From assembly GCA_023512475.1 (NCBI GenBank), contig JAILZL010000001.1, positions 137,516 through 201,515 of the forward strand: a DNA stretch of 64,000 nt, written 5' to 3'. Below, one piece after another: positions 29,551 through 41,993 of the stretch; the first letter of the stretch is position 1; each line of letters opens with the position of its first letter. The notes under the pieces were generated by a model, which worked only from the letters and a program-made list of their open reading frames with translations, was not told the origin of the DNA and did no database searches. A program made the position numbers and the translations under genes. The DNA comes from Syntrophobacterales bacterium (lineage in GTDB: Bacteria; Desulfobacterota; Desulfobaccia; Desulfobaccales; 0-14-0-80-60-11).

Positions 29551-31382
29551 GGGGCCCCCTCCGCCGGAACCACCCGGCCGTCCCGGATGGTGAGAAGATA
29601 GACCGTCAGTTCGGCCTGGCGGGCGGAGTTGAAGCCCTTGAACCACGGCACCGGGGGGCCGCCCCGGAAGGACCGGAGCTGCTGTACCGCCTCCTCCCGG
29701 CCGGCGACACCGGCCGCCGCCAGCTGGGCCAGAAGCCTTCCGGCCAGATACCCCTGGGCGGCGAAATAATCCGGCGCCTTGCCGTAGCGCTGCTGATAGG
29801 CGGTGATGAACTCCTTGACCGCCGGGTCCGGATCCCCCGGGAAGAAGCCCTCCGGGAAGATGAGGCCCTCCAGGCGGCGGGCCTGGGCCGCATCGGCCGG
29901 GTGGGCCAGATTGGTGCCCAAAAGGGGGAGGCGCCGCAGCGGATGCTCCGCCACCTGGCTGAGCAAGGCGCTGAGGGTGGCCGCGTCATCCGGGACAAAC
30001 CAGGCGTCAAAAGGCCGGGCCTCCTCCGGGGCCGAAAAGTGGGCCAGGACAGGGGAAAGGGCCACGGCAAAGTCCCCGGTGCCGGGAGGGTAGGTTTCCT
30101 GGGCCGCGACCTGGCCGCCCTGCCTCTGGAGCTCCTCCGCAAACAGCCGGCTGAAGGTGCGGCCGTAGGTGGAATCCGGGGCCAGGAGGGCATAGCGGCG
30201 CCAGCCCCGTGCCAGGCCGTAGCGCACCAGCTCCTGCACCTGACGCCGGGGGGTGAGGAAGGCCTGAAAGACCCACTCCCCGGCCTCCGTCACGTCGGCC
30301 CGCTGGGTCAGGGCCAGAAGGGGCAGCCCCGCCTCCTGGGCGGCCCGGGCGGCCTCCGGAGCCTCGGTGAAGGAAAAAAAGCCGGCCACCGCCACGAGGT
30401 GGGGCTGGCGGGCCAAAGCACTCACCGCCTGGGCCGCGCCGGCGCCGCCCGCCTCCTGGAAGACCACCTCCACCGGCGTCCCCCGGAGGGCCAGCTCCAG
30501 CCCCTGCTTCAGGCGCTGCCCCGTCTCCGCCAGCTCCCCCGTCAGGGGAAGCACCGCCCCCACCCGCAGCCGGGCGGGAGTGAGGAGGTGCCCCGCCGCC
30601 TGGGCCTCGGGGGTGCCCGGGTAGCGCTCGCTGAGCAGGGTGAGCCAGCGCCGGGCCTCCTCAATGCGGCCCGCCCGCCGGGCGTGGTCCGCCAGCCGGG
30701 CCAGCAGGGCGGCGCTCACGGGGGTGTCCCGGTACAGATTGGCCAGGCGCTCCAGATCAGCCGGCGTGGCCTGCTCCAGCAGGCGTTTCTTGAGAAAGTC
30801 AAACCACTCGGCATCCCCCGCGGCCAGGTCCTGGTGGGCCAGGCGCAACCGGGAAAAGGCCGCCTCCACCCGCCCCTGTTTCAGGGCGATTTCCGCCAGG
30901 AGGGCGTTGGTGGAAAAGCGCAGGGACACCGGCAGATCCGCGGCGGTGAGGGGTTCCAGGATCTGCAGGGCCCGGGTGTATTGCCCCAGCTTGTAATACG
31001 CCCGCCCCAGGCCGTAGCGGATCTCCCGGCTCTGGTCCAGGTCCGGGTTCTGGGCCAGGAGGGTTTCATAGCGGCTCACCGCCCCGCCCCAGTCGCCCAC
31101 AAGGCCGGTGATCTCCGCCTCCCGCAGCCGGGCCCGGAAGGCCTGGGACCCCTGGGGGTGGCGGCTCAGGTAGGTCCGGTAGTCCCGGAGGGCCTGGTCA
31201 TAGTCCTGGCGGCGGTAGGCGGCCTCCGCCTGGTGGAAGAGCTCCTCCCCCGCCGCCGCCGGCGGGGCGGCCGGGCGGCGGGCCTCCACCTGGATCTGGG
31301 GCTGCACCACCACTGGGGGCGGCGCCACACAGCCCGTCAGCAAAAGCGGGACAAAAAGGATGGCGGACCAGAATCTCAGCAT
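29547..31382 (-). CDS. LpoA/LppC-like lipoprotein with TPR and periplasmic-binding-protein-like domain
   Basis: Lipobox LLTGCVA, TPR-like N-half, GAVLPLTGELAETGQRLKQGLELAL. Confidence 0.82.
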   Translation of the reverse strand: MLRFWSAILFVPLLLTGCVAPPPVVVQPQIQVEARRPAAPPAAAGEELFHQAEAAYRRQDYDQALRDYRTYLSRHPQGSQAFRARLREAEITGLVGDWGGAVSRYETLLAQNPDLDQSREIRYGLGRAYYKLGQYTRALQILEPLTAADLPVSLRFSTNALLAEIALKQGRVEAAFSRLRLAHQDLAAGDAEWFDFLKKRLLEQATPADLERLANLYRDTPVSAALLARLADHARRAGRIEEARRWLTLLSERYPGTPEAQAAGHLLTPARLRVGAVLPLTGELAETGQRLKQGLELALRGTPVEVVFQEAGGAGAAQAVSALARQPHLVAVAGFFSFTEAPEAARAAQEAGLPLLALTQRADVTEAGEWVFQAFLTPRRQVQELVRYGLARGWRRYALLAPDSTYGRTFSRLFAEELQRQGGQVAAQETYPPGTGDFAVALSPVLAHFSAPEEARPFDAWFVPDDAATLSALLSQVAEHPLRRLPLLGTNLAHPADAAQARRLEGLIFPEGFFPGDPDPAVKEFITAYQQRYGKAPDYFAAQGYLAGRLLAQLAAAGVAGREEAVQQLRSFRGGPPVPWFKGFNSARQAELTVYLLTIRDGRVVPAEGAP

Positions 31383-31517
31383 AAGGCAGTGAGAATAGTG
31401 AGGGGAGGGCCGGGAGACTGCGGGCCCCCGTCCTCCCCTGGGGTCGGCTCCCCGCCCTCCACAGGCAGGGAGGTGCGGGGGCGGGGTTGAACCCCTCCCC
31501 CCGGCTTGGGGTCCGGT

Positions 31518-33413
<1,896 letters not shown>

Positions 33414-33434
33414 TCGTTATCCTCCTCGCAAAAC

Positions 33435-34022
33435 TTAGGCGGAAATATCGATGCTCGATGACGCGGGCTTGTTACCGCTCCGGGCCACCACCACCATGGC
33501 GGGGCGCAGGAGCCGGGTCCGGAAGAGATAGCCCCGCTGCAGTTCCTTGGTGACGGTCTGGTCCGCCAGCTCCGGGGCCTCCTCCTCCATAACCGCATGA
33601 TGGTAGGCCGGGTCGAAGGGCTGGCCGACGCTTTCCACCGGCGCCACCCCGAATTTCTGCAGGACCTTGAGAAACTCCTGGCGCACCAGCTCCAGGCCTT
33701 CCATCAGGCCCGGGGGCGCCTCGAACTGGCGGCCGTTTTCCAACGCCCGCTCCAGATTATCCAGGACCGGCAGCAGCTCCCTGAAGACCGCCTCGTTGGC
33801 GTACTGCACCAGCTCGGCCCGCTCCCGTTCGGCCCGCTTCTTCATGTTCTCCAGTTCGGCGGCGTAGCGCAGGAGCTTCTCGTGGCACTCCTGGGCCTCC
33901 TGGGTCTTCTCCGCCAGCTGCCGTTTCAGCTCCTCCAGGCCGGGCTCGGCCTCCGGAGCCTCGGTGGCGGGGGGCTCTGCCGCCGTAGTGGTGGGTTCGT
34001 CCCGCTTCTCGGTGTCAGACAT
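33435..34022 (-). CDS. grpE: Nucleotide exchange factor GrpE
   Basis: LLRYAAELENMKKRAERE, LPVLDNLERAL, FDPAYHHAVM. Confidence 0.93.
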   Translation of the reverse strand: MSDTEKRDEPTTTAAEPPATEAPEAEPGLEELKRQLAEKTQEAQECHEKLLRYAAELENMKKRAERERAELVQYANEAVFRELLPVLDNLERALENGRQFEAPPGLMEGLELVRQEFLKVLQKFGVAPVESVGQPFDPAYHHAVMEEEAPELADQTVTKELQRGYLFRTRLLRPAMVVVARSGNKPASSSIDISA

Positions 34023-34096
34023 GGGGTGCATAAACCTCCCAAACCATAATCATCCCGGGCGATGGCTGCAACGGGCGGACAACAGGGATGCGGGAT

Positions 34097-35152
34097 TCAG
34101 GTGTGGTGCTTTCTCAGCCAGTCGGTGACCAGGGCCGCGGTGTAGCGCACCACCGGGACGATGCGGGCGTAATCCATGCGCATGGGGCCGATGACCCCCA
34201 GACTCCCCACCGGCGCGTCATCCAGAGAATACGAGGAGGCCACCAGGCTGAGCTGCATCTCCGGAAACTTGTCATCCGGGCTGATGATGATCTGCACCCC
34301 CTGGGAGGCCAGGGTCTGGTCCAGGAGGGCGATGAGGTGATGCTTTTCCTCAAAGGCCCGGAAGATGGCCCGGATTTTGGCCACATCCGCCGCGAACTCG
34401 GGGTAGTCCAGGATGTGGCTGGTGCCCTCGATCATCAGCTCGCCCCGGTCCTCCGCCGCCAGGGCCTGGCGGCTCAAGTTCAAGGCCTGGGCCACCATCT
34501 TGTCAAACAGGTCCTTGTCCTGGGCCATCTGCTCCAGGATGCGGCGCCGGGCCTCCCCCAGGGTCAGGTTCTGGCACAGGTCGTTGAGATACCGGCTGAA
34601 GCGGTCCAACTGCTCCTGGCTGAAGGTGACGCCGCTCCGCAGAAACCGGGTCTGCACCTGCTGGTCCTGGGAGACCAAAAGCACCAGGACAAAGTCCCCT
34701 CCCAGGCTGATGAACTGGATGTGGCGCAGATGCACGGCCCGGGGCCGGGGCGTGAGGACCAGGGCCGTATGCCCGGTGGCCGCCGACAGGGCCCGGGAGG
34801 CCTGCCGGAAGAGGTCCTGGGGCTCGGCCGCCACCGGCTTGAAGACCTCCCGGATCTGCCGCCGGGCCCTGGCTTCCAGCTCCCTCACCGGCAGGATGTG
34901 ATCCACATAATAGCGGAAGGCCAACGCCGTGGGCACCCGGCCGGCGGAGGTGTGGGGCTGGCGCAGATACCCCCGGTCCTCCAAATCCAGCATGACGCTG
35001 CGGATGCTGGCCGACGAGAGATTGAGGCCGGAAAGTTTCGCCACCACCCGGGACCCCACCGGCTCCCCGGTGGCAATGTACTGGGTCAGCACGGTGCTGA
35101 GGACGCGCTGCTCCCGCTCCGTCAAGGTGTCCGCCGCAGTAACCATATCCAT
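34097..35152 (-). CDS. hrcA: Heat-inducible transcriptional repressor HrcA
   Basis: LTEREQRVLSTVLTQYIATGEPVGSRVVAK, SSASIRSVMLDLEDRGYLRQPHTSAGRVPT. Confidence 0.96.
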   Translation of the reverse strand: MDMVTAADTLTEREQRVLSTVLTQYIATGEPVGSRVVAKLSGLNLSSASIRSVMLDLEDRGYLRQPHTSAGRVPTALAFRYYVDHILPVRELEARARRQIREVFKPVAAEPQDLFRQASRALSAATGHTALVLTPRPRAVHLRHIQFISLGGDFVLVLLVSQDQQVQTRFLRSGVTFSQEQLDRFSRYLNDLCQNLTLGEARRRILEQMAQDKDLFDKMVAQALNLSRQALAAEDRGELMIEGTSHILDYPEFAADVAKIRAIFRAFEEKHHLIALLDQTLASQGVQIIISPDDKFPEMQLSLVASSYSLDDAPVGSLGVIGPMRMDYARIVPVVRYTAALVTDWLRKHHT

Positions 35153-35161
35153 GCCTGTTTC

Positions 35162-35190
35162 AAAGTAAGGTGGCCCAGCGTCAATGTCAA
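35162..35190 (-). promoter_or_regulatory. Candidate sigma70-like promoter for hrcA-grpE-dnaK
   Basis: TTGACA-N17-TACTTT on the minus strand upstream of hrcA. Confidence 0.4.
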
Positions 35191-35324
35191 GGGATTTGTC
35201 CCAAATTCAGGGAGTTACCATTTTCCCGGTGCCCCCGGCTCCGGGTGGGGCCCTCCGCTCCCGGGGCAAAGCGGCCGGGGGAGTGGCGCCCGTCCCCTTT
35301 GCCGGTCCGGCCATCTGGCCCTCT

Positions 35325-36002
35325 TCACCCCTGACAGCGGTGCCGGATGCTTTCCCCTTCCGCGGCGTAGACCACCTGTTCGGCGATATTGGTGGCGTGA
35401 TCCCCCACCCGCTCCAGGTGGCGGGCCACACTGATCTGGGCCTCCCCGAAGCTGATGACCTCGTCGGCCACCATCTCCCGCAGGACCTCCTGGGTGAGGT
35501 GGCGGTACAGCTCATCCACTTCGGCGTCCGCCCGGCAGACCTCCCGGGCCAGGGCGGGGTTTTGCTCCACATAGGCGGTGAGGCTGCGGCGCACCATGGT
35601 GAGCACCAGCTCCGCCAGCCGGGCCATCTGCGGGTGAAAATCCCGGCCCCCCGGGGGCTCCAGGGAGAGGGCCTCCTCGGCGATGTTCACCGCCAGATCG
35701 CCGATGCGCTCCAGCTCGGCAATGATGTGGTCCGCGGCCATGATCTGCCGGAGATCCGCCGCCACCGGCTGGTAGAGGGCGATGAGGCGCACGCAGTCGC
35801 CGTCGATGGCCTCCTCCAGGTCGTTGATCTCCCTGTCTCCGTGGATGACCCGGCGGGCCAGCTCCCGATCCCGCCGCAGGAAGGCCTGCACCGCCCGATG
35901 AATGGCCTCTTCCGCCATCCCGGCCAGGGTCAGGAGCCGTTCCTTGAGGCGGGTGATTTCCTGCCGGAACTTGTCCGGCTGTCTGCTGGGCATCTCAGCC
36001 AT
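35325..36002 (-). CDS. phoU: Phosphate signalling protein PhoU
   Basis: RVIHGDREINDLEEAIDGDCVRLIALYQPVAADLRQIMAADHIIAELERIGDLAVNIAEEA; two PhoU repeats. Confidence 0.93.
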   Translation of the reverse strand: MAEMPSRQPDKFRQEITRLKERLLTLAGMAEEAIHRAVQAFLRRDRELARRVIHGDREINDLEEAIDGDCVRLIALYQPVAADLRQIMAADHIIAELERIGDLAVNIAEEALSLEPPGGRDFHPQMARLAELVLTMVRRSLTAYVEQNPALAREVCRADAEVDELYRHLTQEVLREMVADEVISFGEAQISVARHLERVGDHATNIAEQVVYAAEGESIRHRCQG

Positions 36003-36101
36003 GATGCACCTCCCGGCCTGGAACCACGGCGCGCCAGGGCCGCGGCCCTGCCTGGCTGTAATTGTTTCACAGATGCGGCCGGAAACCAAGGTTTTCCGGA
36101 G

Positions 36102-38750
36102 TCAGCCGCCCGCCGCGGCGCGGCGGCGCCGGAATTTGCGCCCCTCCTCCAGGAGCAGGATCAGGGCCGCAAAGGGCACCAGGGTCAACCACACCCAGCC
36201 GGGCAGGGGTGCGGTGTCGAAGATCTCCTGACCCCAGGGGTGGTAAATCAGAAAGGCGGCCAAAAGGAGCTCCAGGACGATCCCCGCCCACAGCAGCCGG
36301 TTGCTGAACAGGCCGATGCTCCGCAAAGACTCCAGGGAGGAGCGGCAGGCCAGGACATTGGCCACCTGCATGAGGACGATCCCCAGAAAGGTGGCGGTGG
36401 CCGCCTGGCGGGCCAGAGGATCTTCCAGGGGCAGCACCTGCCCCCAGCTCCAGCCGCCGGCGTGCAATACCGTGAAATAGGCAAACAGAACGCCCAGGCA
36501 GCTGCTCAGCCCCAGAAAGACATAGCCCCGGAAAAACACCTCCCAGTCGAGCAGCGGCCCCGACCGGGGGGGCCGCCGCATCAGGGCCGGCTCCACCCGC
36601 TCCACTCCCAGGGCGAGAGCCGGCAGGGTCTCCGTTCCCAGATCTATGGCCAGGATCTGCATGACCGTGAGGGGCAAAGGCAGGGGCAGAAAGGAATACA
36701 GCACGTAGGGCACCACCTCCGGGGTCAGGTGGGCAAAGATATAGATGATGAATTTCCGGATATTCTCAAAGATGGCCCGGCCTTCCGCCACCGCCGCCAC
36801 CATGGTGGCAAAGTTGTCATCCAGGAGCACCAGGTCCGCGGCCTCCCGGGCCACGTCGGTGCCGATGAGGCCCATGGCCACCCCGATGTCCGCCTGGCGC
36901 AGGGCCGGGGCATCATTGACCCCGTCGCCGGTGACCGCCACCCGGAGCCCCATCTCCTGCAGGGCGGTGACGACGCGCAGTTTGTGGCGGGGGGTCATGC
37001 GGGCGAAGACCGGCTCTCCCTGCCGGAGGCGGTCCTTCAGCTCCTCGTCGCTTAAGGCCTCCAGCTCCGGCCCCTCCATCACCCGGGTCTGCTCCCCGGC
37101 CAGGCCGACCTGCCGGGCCACCGCCAGGGCGGTGCGACCGGCATCGCCGGTGACCATGAGCACCCGGATGCCGGCCGCCTGACAGGTGGCCACCGCCTGG
37201 GGCACTTCCGGCCGCACCGGGTCGGCCAGGCCCATGAGCCCGACGAAGCTGAGGCGGCTTTCCAGAACCTCGTCCGGCGGCAGAGCCGCCTGTTCCTCGG
37301 GGGCCAGGGGCCGGAAGGCGAAGGCCATCACCCGAAGCCCCCGGTCCATGAGGCCCTCGCAGGCCGTCTGGATCTCCTGCCGCTGGGCCTCGGTGAGGGG
37401 GACCGCCTCCGGGCCCAGAATCACCCGGCTGCACCGGGGCAGCACCGTCTCCAGGGCCCCCTTGGTGAGAACCAGGGTCTCCCCCTGGACCCGGTGCACC
37501 GTGCTCATGCGTTTGCGGTCGGCGTCAAAGGGCACCTCCCGCAGGCGCTCCCCGGTCAGGTCGGCCTGAAGCTCCCGCACGGCCTGAAGCAGGGCCACTT
37601 CCGTGGGATCCCCCTGATACCCGCCCCCCGTGAGCACGGCATTGTTGCACAGGCCGGCAATGGTCAGCAGCAGCCGGTGGCCGAACTGGGGGCCGGAGCC
37701 GGCTCCGGGGGGCAGCCACATCTCCTGGACCTGCATGCGGTTTTCCGTCAGGGTGCCCGTCTTGTCGGAGCAGATGACCTCCACCGATCCCAGGGTCTCC
37801 ACCGCGTTCAGGTTCTTCACCAGGGCCTTTTTCCGGGCCAGGCGCTGGGAGCCCAGGGCCAAAGACAGGGTCACCGTGGGCAGGAGCCCTTCCGGGACGT
37901 TGGCCACGATGATGCCCACGGCGAACAGGAAGTTCTGCCAGAAGCCCCGGCCGATGGCCACCCCCAGGGCGAAAAACCCCAACCCCAGGATGAGGGCGAT
38001 CACCGCCACCACCCGGGTGAGGCGGGCGAGCTCCCGCTGCAGGGGGCTCAGGCCCGGCTCCACCCCCGCGGTGAGGTGGGCGATCTTGCCGAATTCGGTG
38101 GCCATGCCGGTGGCCACCGCCACGGCCTCCCCGCTGCCGTTGACCACCAGGGTGCCGGCAAACACCAGGTTGGGGCTGTCCAGATACTCCCCCGGGAAGG
38201 GCTCGGCATTGCGGGCCACCGGGGCTGACTCCCCGGTCAGAGGCGCCAGATTCACCATCAGGCGGCTGGCCGTCAGCAGCCGGGCATCCGCGGGCACCTT
38301 GTCCCCCGCCTCCAGCAGGAGGATGTCCCCCGGGACCACCTCCCGGGCCGGGATGGTGGTCAGGGCCCCTTCCCGCCTCACCGTGACATTGAAGGGCAGC
38401 AGGCCCTTCAAGGCCGCCAGCGTCCGTTCCGCCCGATACTCCTGGATAAAGGTGAACAGCGCGTTGACGAGGATGACCCCGATAATGGCCCAGCCCAGGC
38501 GGCCCAGCCCTTCTTCCGGCTGGAAATAGGCGGAAAGAAAGCACAAAAACGCCGCGATCCACAGCAGCACGGCCAAAAAATGGCTGAATTGGGCCAGAAA
38601 GCGCCGCCACAGGGGGGTGCGGCGCACCTCCCGGATCTCATTGGGGCCGTACTCCTCCAGCCGGCGGCGGGCCTCGGCGGCGGTGAGGCCGGTGTCCCGA
38701 CTGGCCAGGGCCTTCAGGGCCTCTTCCCGGGTGAGCGCCTGGATGCTCAT
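36102..38750 (-). CDS. Cation-translocating P-type ATPase (PMR1/calcium-type)
   Basis: DKTGTLTENRMQ, VTGDGVNDAPALRQADIGVAMG, TGESAPV. Confidence 0.93.
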   Translation of the reverse strand: MSIQALTREEALKALASRDTGLTAAEARRRLEEYGPNEIREVRRTPLWRRFLAQFSHFLAVLLWIAAFLCFLSAYFQPEEGLGRLGWAIIGVILVNALFTFIQEYRAERTLAALKGLLPFNVTVRREGALTTIPAREVVPGDILLLEAGDKVPADARLLTASRLMVNLAPLTGESAPVARNAEPFPGEYLDSPNLVFAGTLVVNGSGEAVAVATGMATEFGKIAHLTAGVEPGLSPLQRELARLTRVVAVIALILGLGFFALGVAIGRGFWQNFLFAVGIIVANVPEGLLPTVTLSLALGSQRLARKKALVKNLNAVETLGSVEVICSDKTGTLTENRMQVQEMWLPPGAGSGPQFGHRLLLTIAGLCNNAVLTGGGYQGDPTEVALLQAVRELQADLTGERLREVPFDADRKRMSTVHRVQGETLVLTKGALETVLPRCSRVILGPEAVPLTEAQRQEIQTACEGLMDRGLRVMAFAFRPLAPEEQAALPPDEVLESRLSFVGLMGLADPVRPEVPQAVATCQAAGIRVLMVTGDAGRTALAVARQVGLAGEQTRVMEGPELEALSDEELKDRLRQGEPVFARMTPRHKLRVVTALQEMGLRVAVTGDGVNDAPALRQADIGVAMGLIGTDVAREAADLVLLDDNFATMVAAVAEGRAIFENIRKFIIYIFAHLTPEVVPYVLYSFLPLPLPLTVMQILAIDLGTETLPALALGVERVEPALMRRPPRSGPLLDWEVFFRGYVFLGLSSCLGVLFAYFTVLHAGGWSWGQVLPLEDPLARQAATATFLGIVLMQVANVLACRSSLESLRSIGLFSNRLLWAGIVLELLLAAFLIYHPWGQEIFDTAPLPGWVWLTLVPFAALILLLEEGRKFRRRRAAAGG

Positions 38751-39589
38751 ACCCCAAAACCCCGGGGCAGATGGATGATGAGGTTGCAGGGCGTCTCCCT
38801 AAGCACCTCCTCCACCGGGTTGCCGCTCACCAGGCTGGCCAGCAGCCCCCGGGTGCTCCCTCCCATGATAATGAGGTCATGGCGGCTGACCGCCGCCTCG
38901 GTGGTGATGGCCGCCGCCGGGCGGCCCCGGCGGAAACGCTGGCGGGTCTCCACCTGGAAGCGGGCCAGGAGGGTCATAAATTCCTCCATCCTCCGGATCA
39001 CTCCGGGCTCCCGCTCCGTGACCGGCACCTCCCCCGCCCCCCGGAAGAAGCGCTCCAGCCGGCGGGGGGCGTGGAAGAGGGTGACCCGGGCCCCGAAGGC
39101 CTGGGCCAGCAGGCCCACCAGCAGGGCCCGCTCCTCCAGGTGGGGGATGGTCCCCCTCAGCGGCACCAGGAGGTGGCGGGAGATGACCCGGCCGGGATGC
39201 ACCACCCGCACCAGGGCCACCGAGCAGGGCAGGGTGAGGGACAGGCGCCGGGCTATGGTCCGGGTGAAATAACGCCGGGAGAGGTCCTCCCGCCGGGTGG
39301 CCACAAAGGCCAGGTCCACGTGCTGCTCCCGCACCAGGTGCTTCAGCTGGCGCACCGGCTCCCCGGTGCTCAGGAGGCTCTGCACCGGCACCTTCTGGGC
39401 AGAGGCCTCCAGGAACAGCCGCTCCAGCGCGGCTTCGACGCTCCGTACCACCTCCAAAGGCAGTCCCGGGGGCGCCACAAAGGCCAGGGTAAGGGAGGCC
39501 CCCGCCGCCGCGGCCGCCGCCACGGCGTAGCGGGCCGCCGCCTCGGAGTTGCTGTGTTCGTTGATGGCTGCCAGGATGTGCCGATACAT
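38747..39589 (-). CDS. Universal stress protein family, probable tandem domains
   Basis: ILAAINEHSNSEAAARYAVAAA N-terminus; IMGGSTRGLLASLVSGNPVEEVLRETPCNLII C-terminus. Confidence 0.83.
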   Translation of the reverse strand: MYRHILAAINEHSNSEAAARYAVAAAAAAGASLTLAFVAPPGLPLEVVRSVEAALERLFLEASAQKVPVQSLLSTGEPVRQLKHLVREQHVDLAFVATRREDLSRRYFTRTIARRLSLTLPCSVALVRVVHPGRVISRHLLVPLRGTIPHLEERALLVGLLAQAFGARVTLFHAPRRLERFFRGAGEVPVTEREPGVIRRMEEFMTLLARFQVETRQRFRRGRPAAAITTEAAVSRHDLIIMGGSTRGLLASLVSGNPVEEVLRETPCNLIIHLPRGFGV

Positions 39590-39785
39590 GCTGCCCCCGG
39601 GAGGAAAACGACGCCGGAAAGGCCCCGGCCACGGCCGCCTCCGGAGGAGACGGTCTCCCTTCAGGTCCGGGAAGGGGCCAGGGGGCGGGAAACCCTGCCT
39701 CCCCCCACCCCGTCCCGGGAAGAGGAGCTTATGGGCGGGGGGCCGGTTCCCCCCGGCTGGTGGCACCGCCACCGAGGCGGGCCTC

Positions 39786-40526
39786 TCAATATCTCACGCT
39801 CACCAGAAACAGCCCCTGGGGCGGGGCGGTGGGCCCCACCCGGGTGCGGTCCGGCCGGGCCAGGAGCTCCGCCAGGTCACTGACGGGGCGCTTCTTCAGG
39901 CCGATCTGCACCATGGTACCCACCAGGCTCCGCACCATGCCCCGGAGGAAACCGGTGGCGGTGATGCGGAAGAGAAACATATCCCCCTCCCGCTGCCAGC
40001 AGGCCTCCTCCACCCGGCGCCGGGTGGTGCACACCGCGCTGCCGCTGGCCTGAAAGGCGGCGAAGTCATGCTCGCCTACCAGCAGCCGGGCGGCCTCGGC
40101 CAAGGCCGCCTCCTCCAGGGGCGGCGCCACCTGCCAAGCGTAGCGCAGGCTCAAGGGGGAGCGCACCGGGCGATTGAGCAGCCGGTATTCATAGGTCTTG
40201 GCCCGGGCGGATTTGCGGGCATGGAACCCGGCCGGCACCTCGGCGGCCGCCAGAACGGCAATATCCGGCGGCAGAAGCGAGTTGAGGCCCGGAACAAAGG
40301 CCCTCAGCGGCAGGGAACTGCGGGTGTGGAAATTGGCCACCTGCCGGAGGGCGTGCACCCCGGCGTCGGTGCGGCCGGAGCCGATGAGGTGGACCCGCTC
40401 CCCGGTGAGGATGGCCAAGGCGGTTTCGATGGTCTCCTGCAGGGTGAGGGCGTTTTTCTGACGCTGCCAGCCGTGGTAGCGGGTGCCGTCGTATTCCAGC
40501 TCCAGGCGGAGGTTGCGGGGGCCCAT
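39786..40526 (-). CDS. truA: tRNA pseudouridine(38-40) synthase
   Basis: LELEYDGTRYHGWQRQ, GSGRTDAGVHALRQVANF. Confidence 0.96.
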   Translation of the reverse strand: MGPRNLRLELEYDGTRYHGWQRQKNALTLQETIETALAILTGERVHLIGSGRTDAGVHALRQVANFHTRSSLPLRAFVPGLNSLLPPDIAVLAAAEVPAGFHARKSARAKTYEYRLLNRPVRSPLSLRYAWQVAPPLEEAALAEAARLLVGEHDFAAFQASGSAVCTTRRRVEEACWQREGDMFLFRITATGFLRGMVRSLVGTMVQIGLKKRPVSDLAELLARPDRTRVGPTAPPQGLFLVSVRY

Positions 40527-40543
40527 GGCCGGGCACCACCATC

Positions 40544-41587
40544 TCAAGGGGTGAGGGGGGCGGCCTCCAGGCCGGTGGTCTCCGGGAATCCGGCCATGAG
40601 ATTGAAATTGCACACCGCCTGGGCGGCGGCGCCCCGTCCCAGATTGTCGATGGCGGCCACCACGATCACCCGGTCCCCCTCAGGGTGCACCTTGAGCCCC
40701 AGATCGCAGAAATTGGTGCCCCGCACCTGGGCGGTGGTGGGGAGGGCGCCCGGGGGCAGCAGCCGCACAAAGGGCTCCCCGGCGTAAAACTCCTCATAGA
40801 GCCGGTAAATCTCCGCTTCAGAGGCCGGCGCGGTCAGGGTGGCATACAGGGTGGCCAGGATGCCCCGGTTCATGGGCACCAGGTGCGGGGTGAAGGTGAG
40901 GCGTACCGGCTCCTCCGCCAAAAGACTCAGCTCCTGCTCCATCTCCGGGGTGTGGCGGTGTTCGAAGACCTTGTAGGCCCGGAAGCTGTCGGCCACCTCG
41001 CAAAAGGAGGTGGCCAGGGAGGCCCCCCGGCCGGCGCCGCTGACCCCGCTTTTGCAATCGGCGATGAGGGAATCGAGCCTGACCCGCCGGCTTTGGACCA
41101 ACGGCGCCAGTCCCAAAATGACGGCGGTGGGATAGCAGCCGGGATTGCCCACCAGGCGGGCCCGTGCGATCTTGTCCCGGTGGAGCTCCGGCAGGCCGTA
41201 CACCGCCTCGGCCAGGAGCTCCGGGGCGCAGTGGGGCTGATACCAAGCCTCATACACCGCCCGGTCCCGGAAACGGAAATCGGCGCTCAGATCCACCACC
41301 CGGCAGCCGGCGGCCAGCAGACGGGGCACCAGCTCCATGGCGGTCTGATGCGGCACCGCGGTGAAGACGAACTGCGCCCGGCCCGCCACCTGCTCCGGGT
41401 CCGGGGGGATGAAGTCCTGCCTGATGATGCGGGCCAAGGCGGGGAAGACCTGACCGACGGGCCGGCCCTGATATTCCCGGGAGGTGAGGGCCACGAGCTC
41501 GACTTTCGGGTGCCGGGCCAGGAGGCGCAGGAGCTCCAGCCCGGTATAGCCCGAGGCCCCGAAGACCGCCACCGTCACCTGGGACAT
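40544..41587 (-). CDS. argC: N-acetyl-gamma-glutamyl-phosphate reductase
   Basis: VAVFGASGYTGLELLRLLARHP, GNPGCYPTAVILGLAPL, PHLVPMNRGI. Confidence 0.96.
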   Translation of the reverse strand: MSQVTVAVFGASGYTGLELLRLLARHPKVELVALTSREYQGRPVGQVFPALARIIRQDFIPPDPEQVAGRAQFVFTAVPHQTAMELVPRLLAAGCRVVDLSADFRFRDRAVYEAWYQPHCAPELLAEAVYGLPELHRDKIARARLVGNPGCYPTAVILGLAPLVQSRRVRLDSLIADCKSGVSGAGRGASLATSFCEVADSFRAYKVFEHRHTPEMEQELSLLAEEPVRLTFTPHLVPMNRGILATLYATLTAPASEAEIYRLYEEFYAGEPFVRLLPPGALPTTAQVRGTNFCDLGLKVHPEGDRVIVVAAIDNLGRGAAAQAVCNFNLMAGFPETTGLEAAPLTP

Positions 41588-41597
41588 GGCGACGGGA

Positions 41598-41993
41598 TTA
41601 CCGCTTGGAGTACTGGCAGCCCCGGCGGGCGCCCCGGCGGCCGTATTTTTTGCGTTCCTTGATCCGGGCGTCCCGGGTGAGAAAACCCGCCTTCTTCAGG
41701 ATGGGGCGGTATTCGGGATTGAGCTCCTGCAGCGCCCGGCTGAGGCCGTGCTTGATGGCCCCGGCCTGGCCTTCAGGGCCGCCCCCGGTGACATTCACCA
41801 GGATGTCCAGGTCGGCGCCCACATTGAGGAGCCTCAGGGGCTGGCTGGCCAGATTGCGGGTGGTCTCCAGGGGGAAGTACTCCTGGAAGTCCCGCTCATT
41901 GACGATGATGCGGCCGGTGCCGGGCCGCAGATACACCCGGGCCACCGCCGATTTGCGCTTGCCCACCGCGTGGATGTTGAACGACTGGGCCAT
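41598..41993 (-). CDS. rpsI: 30S ribosomal protein S9
   Basis: [20 protein letters not shown]-terminal [16 protein letters not shown]. Confidence 0.97.
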   Translation of the reverse strand: MAQSFNIHAVGKRKSAVARVYLRPGTGRIIVNERDFQEYFPLETTRNLASQPLRLLNVGADLDILVNVTGGGPEGQAGAIKHGLSRALQELNPEYRPILKKAGFLTRDARIKERKKYGRRGARRGCQYSKR

